DNA of 32,544 nucleotides from an uncultured Eubacteriales bacterium (GCA_900316255.1 ONCI01000056.1:1-32544); one strand, 5' to 3'; shown: positions 7,021-15,842, counted from the stretch's first letter. Notes: generated by a model from the letters alone, not told the origin. A program made the numbers and translations.

Positions 7021-8091
7021 ATGAAGAATTTCAGCAAAACACTGCTGATCGTCGTGCTGGTGATCCTGCTGGGTCTGGCAGGCCTGGTGGGCTGGCTCAG
7101 CATGACGGAATACATCCCCGATCCCATTGAGGAGCTGGAGCCCATCTGCTACCAGTCCGAAACCACGCTGCTGCCCCAGTCCACGCTGGATCTGCTGAGC
7201 TGGAACATCGGCTATGCGGGACTGGGCGCGGAGCAGGATTTCATCATGGACGGCGGACAGACCGTCCGTCCCGGAGATGAAGCCACGGTGAGCCGCTATC
7301 TGCGGGGGATCCAGGAGACGCTGCAGAGCGGCAATTACGACATGGTGCTGCTGCAGGAGGTGGACGTGGATTGCGACCGCACCTACAGTACCGATGAGGC
7401 CATGCGCCTGTCCTCCGGCAACAGCTACTACGCGCCGAACTACGTCTGCCCCTTTGTGCCCAATCCCGAGACCATCCTCTATGACCCCATCGGAAAGGTC
7501 AACAGCGGTCTGCTGACCAAAGCCAATTTCCGGATCGACTCGGCGGAGCGGATCTCCCTCCCCTGCCCCTTCGACTGGCCTCTGCGGATCGTGAATCTGA
7601 AGCGCTGCCTGTTGGTGAGCTACCTGCCCATCGAGGGGAGCGAGCAGAAGCTGGTGCTGGTGAACCTGCACCTGGAGGCCTATGACAGCGGCGAGGGCAA
7701 GATCGCCCAGACCAAGCAGCTCAGAGACTTCATCGAATCCGAGTATCAGAAGGGCAATTACGTGATCGCCGGCGGCGACTTCAACCAGCTCTTCCCCCGG
7801 AGCCTGGAGCACTACCCCATCATCCTGCCCGAGCTGTGGCAGCCCGGGCTGCTGGAGGACAACCAGCTGCCCGACGAGCCCGGCTGGCTCTTCGTCAGTG
7901 ACAACCGGGTCCCCAGCTGCCGGCTGCTGAACCAGCCTTACGATCCGGCAGACACCGCGAACACCCAGTACTATGTGATCGACGGCTTTATCATCAGCCC
8001 CAACGTGCAGCTGGAAATGGTGGAGACCCTGAACCTGGGCTTTACCAATTCCGACCACAACCCCGTGCATCTGCGCATCAGCCTGCGGTAA
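7021..8091 (+). CDS. Membrane-anchored endonuclease/exonuclease/phosphatase-fold protein
   Basis: A 356-aa protein of the metal-dependent phosphodiesterase/phosphatase superfamily (DNase I-like fold). One N-terminal membrane helix (7-27) anchors it, with the enzyme domain probably on the outer face of the membrane. Superfamily motifs are in order: SWNIG (N62), LLQEVD (metal ligand E113), NLHLEA (H217), GGDFNQ (D253, N255) and the C-terminal SDHNPV (D345, H346). The complete catalytic set suggests an active enzyme. The substrate could be a nucleic acid, a phospholipid or inositol phosphate, or another phosphodiester; the sequence does not decide this. It is monocistronic with a good ribosome binding site and a strong downstream hairpin. 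Confidence 0.9.
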   Translation: MKNFSKTLLIVVLVILLGLAGLVGWLSMTEYIPDPIEELEPICYQSETTLLPQSTLDLLSWNIGYAGLGAEQDFIMDGGQTVRPGDEATVSRYLRGIQETLQSGNYDMVLLQEVDVDCDRTYSTDEAMRLSSGNSYYAPNYVCPFVPNPETILYDPIGKVNSGLLTKANFRIDSAERISLPCPFDWPLRIVNLKRCLLVSYLPIEGSEQKLVLVNLHLEAYDSGEGKIAQTKQLRDFIESEYQKGNYVIAGGDFNQLFPRSLEHYPIILPELWQPGLLEDNQLPDEPGWLFVSDNRVPSCRLLNQPYDPADTANTQYYVIDGFIISPNVQLEMVETLNLGFTNSDHNPVHLRISLR

Positions 8092-8159
8092 AACGTTTCC
8101 GCTTAACAGTTGCCGTGAAAAGAGCAACAATCCTTGATAACCGCTGAAAGAACGCTTTG

Positions 8160-8291
8160 TAGGGGACGGCCTCCCGGACGTCCCTGCAGAAACAGACAAG
8201 AAAAAATGGATCTCCGGCGAATACGAGTTTCTTTCCCGTATTCGTCGGAGATTTCTTTGTATTGCGGGCTGCCGAGGGCGGCAGCCCCTAC
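8160..8291. terminator. Convergent-gene spacer: two hairpin repeats around a bidirectional terminator
   Basis: The spacer between the convergent genes holds three hairpins. A CCCTAC-family repeat in reverse orientation (8160-8185) has GGGACG/CGTCCC arms. A 16-bp stem (8210-8225 with 8237-8252, one G/T pair) is flanked by AAAAAA on the left and TTTCTTT on the right, which suits termination from both sides. A second CCCTAC-family copy at 8266-8291 has GGGCTGCC/GGCAGCCC arms. No gene is visible. Confidence 0.65.
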
Positions 8292-8315
8292 ATTTCTCTT
8301 TCTTCCCAGCCCAAT

Positions 8316-9395
8316 TTACGTCTCGCCGGGGTGTTTTTTCTCCCAATGCTTACGCTGCTGCTTGCGGATGGCTTCCTCCGTCCGGTCCTTCACCTCGGGG
8401 AGAACGTCCTCGGAGAGTTTGCGCTTCACCCGGCGGAAGAGACGGATCAGGAGCTGAAGCAGGAACAGCCCGGGCAGGATCAGCAGCAGCACGGCCAGGA
8501 AGCTCAGCAGGGCGCACCAGTCCTCCACGCAGTGGGCCGCGTTTTCCCAATAGGGATAAAGGACGCCGAGGCGCTGCATGCTGCGGGCGCCGAACTGGCG
8601 CACCAAGGCCAGCACTTTCCAGAAGGCAAAGCGGCCGGAGTTCTCCACCACCTCGCCCTGGCCGAGAGGGAACTTCTCCTTCACGAAATTCAGCACGAAG
8701 TTTTTGACGGGATCGGTCATGACCAGCTCATAGCAGTTGGCGCCGGCCCCCTCCTTCAGCCGGGTGTAAGCGTCAAAGGACATGTAGATGCCCTGGCCGG
8801 CGGTATAGGCCTTGCGGCTGGCAAAGTCCTGTTCCCGCTGCACCACGCCGGCCACCGTGAAGGGGACGCCGTTCAGCTTCATGGGCATGCCCTCCAGATC
8901 CGTGCCGCCGAAAAGGAGCCAGGCCGTGTCTTCGTCCAGAAGCACCCGGTCGTCCATCACGTCGCTCTCGGTGAGGTAGCTGCCGCTCAAAAGGCGGAGA
9001 GGATGGAAGAGGAAGAAATCTCCGCCAACGGCGATGACGCTGACCTCCCCCTTGCCCAGGTCCGAGGAAGCGCTGAGCTTGCCGGTAGCGCACCAGGCGT
9101 CCCGAAAGAGGCGGGTATCGGTATCGGCCTCGATGGCTGCGGCGTGGAGCTGATCCAGAATGGCATAACGAAAGCCATGGATCTGGTTGAGGCTCAGGCT
9201 CTCATCCACGGGCAGAAAGCAGCTGACCTGGCGAAAGGCCGTGTCCCCCTCCCCGGCCCAGCGCTCCGCCGCGTACTGGGAGGGCAGGAGCCTGGCGAGA
9301 GAGGCCTGGGCAAAGAAGCAGGCGCAGGCAGCCAGGACCAGAAGGCCGCAGAGGATCCAAAGAACGATCCCTTGGCGTTTGGTGAGTTTTCTCAT
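8316..9395 (-). CDS. MacB-periplasmic-core-like membrane protein (no FtsX core, no ATPase)
   Basis: A 359-aa protein with a membrane helix near the N-terminus (about 10-30), a large extracytoplasmic part resembling the MacB periplasmic core (MacB_PCD) domain, for example the YLTESDVMDDRVLLDEDTAW and GVPFTVAGVVQREQDF segments, one C-terminal membrane helix (about 298-322) and a basic cytoplasmic tail. A full MacB/FtsX permease would have four membrane helices, three of them after the core domain, so this looks like a reduced form. It begins 5 nt after the HlyD-like gene stops and has no clear ribosome binding site of its own, which suggests translational coupling. The pair resembles the MacA/MacB partnership, but no MacB ATPase is nearby. 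Function is inferred only; confidence in the MacB-core match is moderate. Confidence 0.65.
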   Translation of the reverse strand: MRKLTKRQGIVLWILCGLLVLAACACFFAQASLARLLPSQYAAERWAGEGDTAFRQVSCFLPVDESLSLNQIHGFRYAILDQLHAAAIEADTDTRLFRDAWCATGKLSASSDLGKGEVSVIAVGGDFFLFHPLRLLSGSYLTESDVMDDRVLLDEDTAWLLFGGTDLEGMPMKLNGVPFTVAGVVQREQDFASRKAYTAGQGIYMSFDAYTRLKEGAGANCYELVMTDPVKNFVLNFVKEKFPLGQGEVVENSGRFAFWKVLALVRQFGARSMQRLGVLYPYWENAAHCVEDWCALLSFLAVLLLILPGLFLLQLLIRLFRRVKRKLSEDVLPEVKDRTEEAIRKQQRKHWEKKHPGET

Positions 9396-9400
9396 GACGA

Positions 9401-11134
9401 TCAGTTATCGGCCAGGCGGACCATGTCGCCGTTTTTCACCGGGGCGGAGCTGGTGGTGATGACATAATCGCCCCAGCCCAGATCGCCGGTGACGGCCACG
9501 CTGGTATCGTCCTGGGCCAGGATCTCCACGTTGACACGGCGGGCGATATAGCGGTTGCCCAGGGGGGAGTTTTTGGATTCGACCTTATAGATAAAGCTGC
9601 CGCCGGAGTCGCTGTGGAGGGCGCTCTTGGGCACGACCCAATCGTAATTGGCGCTGCGCTGCCCGATGGAGACCGTAAGCTCGGCACCGGCGCTCACATC
9701 GCCGGAGATGTCAAAGGTAAGCAGCTTTTTGTTCTGGGGGTCCTTGGGGTCCACCCGGATGGTGGAGAGGGTGGCGGTGATCTCACGGCCCCAGTAGTAA
9801 TTGGAAATGGTGGCGCTGTCCCCCACGTGCAGACGGGAGGCCTGGTCGCTGGTGACGGAGACGGCCATGCTGTAGCCCATGTCGGGCACTTCGATGACGC
9901 AGAGGGGATTGTCCTTGAGGACAGTGTCGCCGGCGGTGCACTCCACAGACTGGACCGTGCCGGAGACCTTGGCCAGGACCTGGTTGCCCTCCCCGCCGGA
10001 GAGCTCCTCGATCTTCTTTTTCTGCTCCTCGATCTGACGGCTCAGGTCAGAGAGGTCCAGGCCGATGGAGGCGCTGGATTTGGCGTCGGCGTTCTTGCGG
10101 GCGTCCAGGGTGTTCTTCAGGTCCAGATACGTCAGGTACGCGGTGTTCTTGGCCGCTGCGGCCTCCTTGTATTCCGGAGATGTGTTGAAAACACTCATTT
10201 CTTCCTGCAGCTCGTCCACCTGACTCTGAGCGGCATCCATGCGATCGGTGGAGACGGCGTTGAGGGCGGCCTCCGCCGCGTCCACCGCGTTTTTCTTCTC
10301 CAGCAGCGCCTGCCATTTTGCAAGCTTCTGTTCCCGGTCCCCGTCGGGGGCGGCAGGCTCCCCGCCCTCTTCCGCTGGCTGGGAAGACTCGGAAAGAAGC
10401 TCATCGATGCGCAGCTGGGGATCGTTCAGATACTTTTGCTGCAGGGCCTGCTGCTCGGGATCGGGGTCGTTGGGGTTCCAGCCCTCCACCAGGAGCACCG
10501 CCTGCTCGGCGCTGAGCCGCTCGCTCTCGGCAGAGGAAAGATTTCCCTGGGCCTCGGCGAGGGTGCTGTCATAGGCCTCCTTGGCGGCGTCCCGCTCGGC
10601 AGTAGCCTTGTCCAGCTGCTTTTGCAGATAACGATAGGCGTCGGAATCGGTATTGCCCATGGGGTCCATGGCATCCAGTGCGGCCTCGGCCTGGACATAA
10701 TCCTCCCAGGCGGCGGCAACGCGCAGTTCATCCGCCGTATAGTCGGTATAGCTGCCGCCCAGGGCGGTGCGCTGATAGCTCAGCTGCAGCTGCTGCAGCT
10801 GCTCCTGGGCCTGTTCCAGCTCAGACTTGTCACCGCTGCCGAGGACGAAGAGCACATCGCCGACTTCCACAGACTGACCGGCCTTGATCATGACCGCGCG
10901 GATCTCCCGGGTCTCCTCGGCCTTCACCACATTGTTGCCGTTGGCAGTGACGGTGCCTGTGCCCCGGACCTTGGCGTTGATGGTGCCGTCCGACACATAC
11001 TGGGTGGCTACCTCGGGCAGATTGCGGTTCATGATGGTGTTGGAAAAGAAGGTCAGCACCAGAAGGGCCGCAAGGAGAACGATGGCGGCGTTCTTGACCC
11101 ATTCTCTGTTTTTCACTTTCATTTGGGTTTCCAT
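9401..11134 (-). CDS. HlyD/MacA-type periplasmic adaptor (membrane fusion) protein
   Basis: A 577-aa adaptor subunit of the kind that links inner-membrane transporters to extracytoplasmic partners. It has one N-terminal membrane helix (14-33), a first lipoyl half with AGQSVEVGDVLFVLG (85-99), a long Glu/Ala/Gln-rich coiled-coil hairpin (about 103-380), the second lipoyl half (KVSGTVQSV...AGDTVLKDNPLCVI, about 389-414) and a beta-barrel/membrane-proximal part with DWVVPKSAL and a terminal NGDMVRLAD. The coiled coil is interrupted by an acidic Pro/Gly-rich stretch (about 219-268). GGAGG lies 11 nt before the ATG at 11134. It follows the permease genes by 28 nt and is followed by the MacB-core protein, so all are probably in one transcript. 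Confidence 0.87.
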   Translation of the reverse strand: METQMKVKNREWVKNAAIVLLAALLVLTFFSNTIMNRNLPEVATQYVSDGTINAKVRGTGTVTANGNNVVKAEETREIRAVMIKAGQSVEVGDVLFVLGSGDKSELEQAQEQLQQLQLSYQRTALGGSYTDYTADELRVAAAWEDYVQAEAALDAMDPMGNTDSDAYRYLQKQLDKATAERDAAKEAYDSTLAEAQGNLSSAESERLSAEQAVLLVEGWNPNDPDPEQQALQQKYLNDPQLRIDELLSESSQPAEEGGEPAAPDGDREQKLAKWQALLEKKNAVDAAEAALNAVSTDRMDAAQSQVDELQEEMSVFNTSPEYKEAAAAKNTAYLTYLDLKNTLDARKNADAKSSASIGLDLSDLSRQIEEQKKKIEELSGGEGNQVLAKVSGTVQSVECTAGDTVLKDNPLCVIEVPDMGYSMAVSVTSDQASRLHVGDSATISNYYWGREITATLSTIRVDPKDPQNKKLLTFDISGDVSAGAELTVSIGQRSANYDWVVPKSALHSDSGGSFIYKVESKNSPLGNRYIARRVNVEILAQDDTSVAVTGDLGWGDYVITTSSAPVKNGDMVRLADN

Positions 11135-11162
11135 ATCCAGAAATTCCTCCGTTGTCTCTTGC

Positions 11163-12038
11163 TCAGCCCTTGACGCTGCCGGCGTTGGCGATACCCTCCA
11201 CCAGGTACTCCTCCCCGTGGAGGAAGAGCAGCAGCGAGGGGATCATATAGAGCGTGGCCATGGCAAAGGCCAGGCCGATCTCTCCGGAATTGATGGAGGA
11301 GAGAAACACGCTGAGGGGCTGGGAATCCGCATCCTGCAGGAGGATGAGGGGCTGCTCCACCATGTTCCAATAGTCGATGAAAACCAGGATCGCGATGGAG
11401 TAAAGCGCAGAGCGGCATTCCGGCAGGCAGATTTTTGTAAAGATCTGCCACTCCCCCGCCCCGTCCACCTTGGCGGACTCAATGAGGGAATAGGGAATGC
11501 GGCGCATGAATTTGGTCAGAAGAAAGACCGAGAAGGGAGCGAACATGCCGGGCAGGATGATGGCCCAGCGGGTGTTGAGGATGCCCAGCCACTTGCTGAC
11601 CAGGAAGTTCGGCACCAGGGTGACCTGATAGGGCATGAGCATCAGGATCACATAAAAGAAGAAGATGGAGCTGCGGATCTTCCCCCGCCAGCGGGTGAAG
11701 CTGTAGGCCGCGACGGACGCGACGCCGACCTGCAAAAACACGATGGGCACCACCAGAAGGATGCTGTTCCAGTATTTCAGCAGATACTCCGGGGATTTGA
11801 GAAGGCCCGTTGCGTACTGGGAAAAGCTGACCTTGTCGGGGATGAATTTCAGGTTCACCTGCTTGGAAACATAGCCGCCCTGCAGGTTCGAGAAGATGAC
11901 GCCGTAGTTGGATTTGAGCTCCGCCTCGGACATAAAGGAATTGGTGATGGTGAGGACCGTGGGCAGGAGGAAGAGCACCGCGAAGATCAGGCAGAGCAGG
12001 AACATGGCGCCCCGGCCAAAATAATGTTTTTTCTTCAT
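11163..12038 (-). CDS. Carbohydrate ABC transporter permease, MalG/UgpE type
   Basis: An inner-membrane subunit of a CUT1-type ABC importer, 291 aa, with an N-terminal membrane helix, an extracytoplasmic loop (about 34-85) and five further helices. The cytoplasmic EAA loop that docks on the ATPase is clear: ESAKVDGAGEWQIFTKICLP. The C-terminal GEEYLVEGIANAGSVKG is the classical end of MalG-type proteins. Its start overlaps the stop of the preceding permease by 4 nt (ATGA), so the two are coupled. There is no ATPase gene in the cluster; many Gram-positive CUT1 systems share one MsmK-like ATPase encoded elsewhere. The sugar cannot be told. Confidence 0.95.
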   Translation of the reverse strand: MKKKHYFGRGAMFLLCLIFAVLFLLPTVLTITNSFMSEAELKSNYGVIFSNLQGGYVSKQVNLKFIPDKVSFSQYATGLLKSPEYLLKYWNSILLVVPIVFLQVGVASVAAYSFTRWRGKIRSSIFFFYVILMLMPYQVTLVPNFLVSKWLGILNTRWAIILPGMFAPFSVFLLTKFMRRIPYSLIESAKVDGAGEWQIFTKICLPECRSALYSIAILVFIDYWNMVEQPLILLQDADSQPLSVFLSSINSGEIGLAFAMATLYMIPSLLLFLHGEEYLVEGIANAGSVKG

Positions 12039-12919
12039 CCTTCCACATCCTTTCCGAACCAGTCTTCAATGGCGAAGAGCAGAAGGATCAGCACCACCAT
12101 CACAAGGGCCATGACCACCGCCGCGGCGGAGAGCTTCTGGTAATCCAGGCTGCGGAAGGTGTTGTTCATAAAGTGCTGCAGCATGTAGAGGGCGGCGGGA
12201 TAGTCATCCGTCAGCAGATAGATCTCCCGGAAGATCTTGAAGGAGTTGATGAGGGAGAGGATGGTGACGAAGAGCACCGTGGGAGAGAGATAGCGCAGCT
12301 TGATAGCAAAAAACTTGTACAGTTCGCTTGCGCCCTCCACATCAGCCACCTCCAGCAGCTCCTTGGGGATGTTGGCAAGGCCAGCCATGAAAAGGATCAT
12401 GTTATAGCCAAGATTCTTCCACAGGAAGAGCAGCACCACCACATACACCGCGTAATCCGACTGGAGCCAGTCGATCCGGTCTCCCCCGAAGAGCATGAGA
12501 AGCTCATTGGCAGTGCCGTTATTGCTGAAAACCACCTGCCAAATGAGGACCACCGAGGCCACAGGCACCATCATGGGACTGAGGAAGAAGGTGCGGAACT
12601 GGCTTTTCAGCGGGATCCTTGCCTCCAGCATCAGGGCCAGGACCATGGCCAGGACCACCGCCAGCGGCACCGCCAGCACGGAAAAATGCAGGGTGTTTTT
12701 GGCCGCCAGCTTGAAGGAGTAGTTTTGGAAAAGACTTATGAAATTGTCCAGAAAAACGAAATTGTGGGACCCCACCCCGTCGATCAGCGAATAGTACACC
12801 ACCACGCAGAAGGGCAGGATGAAGAACACGCCCACGCCCAGAAGGCTGGGGCAGAGGAAGCAGAGGCTCCGCAGAAAATCTTTTCGTTTTTCTCTTCGTT
12901 TGGTGCGAAGACCGTCCAT
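12035..12919 (-). CDS. Carbohydrate ABC transporter permease, MalF/UgpA type
   Basis: Partner permease of the CUT1 importer, 294 aa with six predicted membrane helices. The EAA loop reads EVADVEGASELYKFFAIKLRYLSP, with the conserved glycine in place. The N-terminal basic segment (RTKRREKRKDFLRS) precedes the first helix. An in-frame GTG three codons upstream (12928) directly abuts AAGG, while the ATG at 12919 is 9 nt from it, so 12919 is preferred. A promoter lies in the 280-nt gap after the solute-binding gene, so the permeases may be expressed separately from the binding protein. Confidence 0.94.
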   Translation of the reverse strand: MDGLRTKRREKRKDFLRSLCFLCPSLLGVGVFFILPFCVVVYYSLIDGVGSHNFVFLDNFISLFQNYSFKLAAKNTLHFSVLAVPLAVVLAMVLALMLEARIPLKSQFRTFFLSPMMVPVASVVLIWQVVFSNNGTANELLMLFGGDRIDWLQSDYAVYVVVLLFLWKNLGYNMILFMAGLANIPKELLEVADVEGASELYKFFAIKLRYLSPTVLFVTILSLINSFKIFREIYLLTDDYPAALYMLQHFMNNTFRSLDYQKLSAAAVVMALVMVVLILLLFAIEDWFGKDVEG

Positions 12920-12957
12920 GTCAAACACCTTATTCTCACAGGATCATATCTTGTGAA

Positions 12958-12986
12958 ATTATACACCAGCGCATCCCCGTTCGCAA
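12958..12986 (-). promoter_or_regulatory. Promoter for the permease-adaptor genes
   Basis: On the minus strand TTGCGA (12981-12986), 17 bp and a perfect TATAAT (12958-12963), about 38 nt before the MalF-type start. It allows transcription independent of the solute-binding gene upstream. Confidence 0.6.
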
Positions 12987-13058
12987 GCAAAGAAGCGGAA
13001 ACTTAAGAAATAATAAGGTTTCATATGGATTCCAAAGAACGATGCGAAAAGGACGCAC

Positions 13059-13183
13059 GCAGCGGATCCGCTCTCTTTTCGAGAAGCGAATCCGCCGCGC
13101 AAGATAGATTCTTCTGATTCATTGCGTAACGGACGGCCAATGGCCGTCCCTACGGTTAGGGCGGGGCCAATGGCCGTCCCTAC
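13059..13183. repeat. Hairpin repeats between solute-binding gene and permeases
   Basis: Three hairpins fill the gap. A long imperfect stem lies at about 13059-13098 (GCGGAT-type arms around TTTTC). Two CCCTAC-family copies follow: 13130-13153 with perfect GGACGGCC/GGCCGTCC arms, and 13160-13183 with the same right half but a degraded left arm. They lie between the stop of the lipoprotein gene and the promoter of the permease genes and could terminate or protect the upstream transcript. Confidence 0.65.
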
Positions 13184-13201
13184 GGCATCAAAGGATGAAG
13201 C

Positions 13202-15623
13202 TCAGCGCTGTTCGTTGACGTAGATGGTGACCTTGCTCTGGATGAGGCGGGCTACCTCTTCGGCCGTCTTCTGGCCGGAATAGAAGGCCTGGGCCTGCTC
13301 AAAGACGATGGTATAGATGGCGTCGTCCTGCTCCAGGACCTTGTTGCAGGTGGTGACAGCTTCCCAGAGCTTGTCTGCCTGCTCCTGGGTCATGGCATAG
13401 ACCTGAACCTCGGTGCCGTCCTCCTGCCAGAAGCCGCCGATGGAGATGGGCTTCTTCTCGCCGTTTTCGTCCAGGACGAACTCGCCGTTCTCGTCCTTCT
13501 CATACTCCACGGTCATGGCATCTTCCAGCTTATCCTGATAGACCTTCTTGCTGATGGGGATACCGTTCCAGGCGTTGGCCTGGCTCTCCTCATCCAGGAA
13601 GGTGCGGAGGAAGGACCAGGCGGCCTCCTTGTCGGCGCACTTGGCGCTCATGGCATAGCCGGACTCCAGGCTCATGAAGCTGCCCACGCCGTCGTTGGTG
13701 GGATAGCCGATGTAGGTGCAGCCGTCTTTGCCGAACTGGGCGTCGTTCCAGATCATGGAATCTACACTGTAGAGGTAGGCGGTGGTGAGCATCTGACGTC
13801 CCTCCGCGATGCGGGTGGCAGAGCTCTCCCACTCCATATCCTCGGGGATCTCCGCAGGGAACTGGGCCGTAAATTTCAGCAAATCGATGAAATCCTGGCT
13901 TTCGAAATTGCACTTGCCGTTTGCCCAGTCCACATAGTGGTTCAGGTCGGTGCAGAGCAGGGTCTGCAGCAGATCGCCCCGGGTGGTGTACATGTCCATA
14001 GCCTGGCAGCCCTCGGGCATGGTGGCCAGGGCATCCTGCAGCTGCTGATAAGTCCAGCCCGGCTTGTCGCCCACCACGCTGGTGGCGCCGATGAGGGTAG
14101 CCACATTGAAGCTGGAGGTGATCTGATAGAGGCCGCCGTTGACCTCCAGGGCCTTCAGCACGTTATCGAAGAAATCCTCCCGCTTATAGTCCTTATCGCT
14201 GTCCAGATAAGGATAGAGGTCCTCCAGCAGGCCCTTGGCGGCCAGCTGCCGATAGGGCATCTGGCTGAGGCAGAGCAGATCCGGCATCTGGCCGGACATG
14301 ATCTCTGTGAGGAGCTTGGTGCGGCCGGCATCGTAATCCTCATTCTCCTGATCGTTATACTCGGAGTAATCCAGGACCTGGATCCTGGTCTTGTCGGAGT
14401 GGCGGTTGAATTCCACCACAGCGTCATAGATATCGTATCCGTAGATCACAGCCAGAGTCAGGGTCTCCTTATGGGGGACGCTGTCATAGGGCGCCTGGAA
14501 AACGCGGACCAGCTCGGTCTGAACCTTGTCGTTGCGATAGCGGGTCAGCACGCACATGAGAGAGCCGTCCTCCCGGAAATAGACGTCGGAGAGGTTGCCG
14601 CTGTTGATGTCCACATCCAGCCAGTTGAGCAGCTTGTCCTTCCGCTCTTCGGCAATGTTATAGCCGTAGAGATACACGCCGCTGACATAGTAGAGATCGT
14701 ATTTTTCGTCCCCGCGCATGGGGTTATAGGCGTCGGAGGGAATCTTGACGGCCTCGCCCAGGATCTTCTTCTCCAGATCCAAAGGATACAGGGCAGCGCC
14801 CCCGTCGCCCCAGCCGATAACGGCAAGGCTGCCGTCCCGCAGGCGCAGGATCCGGTCCGGATAGACATCGGCAGAGCTGATCTGCATGGTGAGGCTGCCG
14901 TCAGGAGCAAAAGCAAAAACGCCCTGATCTCCGGCCACCAGCATGCTGCCGTCCTCCTGGAAAACGCAGGTGCTGAAATTCACCCAGCTATCCTCAAAGG
15001 AATAGTCCAGCTTGACGCAGTCCTGCTCGGAGCCGTCCTCATTCAGGCGGCGGATGTAGTACTCCTGAACGTTGCGGGGTATAGAGGTTTTCCACCGCCA
15101 CCAGATTGCCCTGGGGATCCACCCGCAGAGCGCTGAGGCTGGAGCCGGAATAAAAGCTCAGCTTATCGCCAGGATCCTCCTGGGCGGGGAGAGGCTCATA
15201 GGCAGAGAGCTCCCGGATCGTGCCGTCATAGCCCACGAAGAAGATCTTCACACCATAGTTGGGGGCGGACTCCACGGCTTCCGCATCGGCGTCTGTCTCC
15301 CCTTCCGTCTCAGCCGTTTCCTCAGAAGCGGTCTCCTCCGTCTCCGCGGCGGAGCCCTCCGCCATCAGGGGACGGGGCACGACCACTTCATCATAGACCT
15401 GACCGTAAAAGCCCTGGTCCGTATAGGCCATGGGGGTGATGCCGTTGGGCAGGACTTTGTTGTCCAGCTTCAGGCTCTCATAGGTATAGACCGTGTCAGG
15501 ATGTTCCTCGGTCTTCTCGGTCTTTTCCTGGTTTTCCTCCTGCTTTTGCCCGCAGGCAGCCAGGCTCAGCACCATGGCCAGCACCAGCAGCAGGCACAGA
15601 AAGCTGCGCATGTTCTTTCTCAT
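13202..15623 (-). pseudogene. Propeller-like / family 1 solute-binding lipoprotein, broken by a 1-nt frameshift
   Basis: Two adjacent frames make one protein of about 806 aa if one C is removed from the CCCC run (GGGG on the plus strand, 15076-15079). Frame one then reads LYT-RNVQEYYIRRLNEDGS straight into frame two. The start at 15623 has AGGAGG 6 nt upstream. The signal peptide ends in a lipobox, LAAC (C24), so this is a lipoprotein. Residues about 35-380 carry repeated blade-like units ending in DG/QG turns (VDPQGNLVAV, FQEDGSMLVAG, LRDGSLAVIG, REDGSLMCVL) and a Glu-rich acidic insert. Residues about 385-800 form a bacterial family 1 solute-binding domain (IMSGQMPDLLCLS, the GWTYQQLQDAL region, FLRTFLDEESQANAWNGIPIS). 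It is the expected binding partner of the two permeases. The break may be real or a homopolymer sequencing error. Confidence 0.85.
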
Positions 15624-15724
15624 CGTATTCCTCCTTGAAGAGATATTCAAAAAGGCCGCCGTCCGCTCTCCGCTCACAGGGGGCAAAAGGGACGAAAAGC
15701 GCTTCTTTTCCTCATTGCGGGGTC

Positions 15725-15733
15725 ATTATAACA
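15725..15733 (-). promoter_or_regulatory. Extended -10 promoter for the solute-binding lipoprotein
   Basis: The minus strand shows TGTTATAAT, a perfect -10 with the extended TGn element, about 100 nt before the start codon. No good -35 is visible 17 bp upstream (GAGACG). Confidence 0.55.
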
Positions 15734-15802
15734 TAGCTTGTCCCCCGCGTCTCTTAATTTTTATTAATTTACGCAAAGGACTGTTTTCTCCGGGGAAAAA
15801 TA

Positions 15803-15811
15803 TGGTACAAT
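15803..15811 (+). promoter_or_regulatory. Extended -10 promoter for the response regulator-kinase pair
   Basis: TGGTACAAT (-10 TACAAT at 15806-15811 with TGn) lies 31 nt before the regulator start codon; the -35 region is weak. It faces away from the lipoprotein promoter, about 70 nt apart, in an AT-rich spacer suited to a shared control region. Confidence 0.5.
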
Positions 15812-15842
15812 GGCGCAGACAAAGAAAAAAGGAGTTGATCTC

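Noticed and set aside
9401-11134. Reading the HlyD-like gene as part of a complete MacAB-type export system
   Set aside because: No ATPase and no four-helix MacB permease are present, so only an adaptor and a reduced core-domain protein can be claimed.
8262-11173. Long plus-strand frames opposite the MacB-core and HlyD-like genes
   Set aside because: They are shadows of the minus-strand genes, which have clear domains, ribosome binding sites and operon spacing.
13202-15623. Programmed ribosomal frameshifting in the solute-binding gene
   Set aside because: There is no slippery heptamer with downstream pseudoknot of the known types, and such genes are not known for recoding; a homopolymer indel is simpler.
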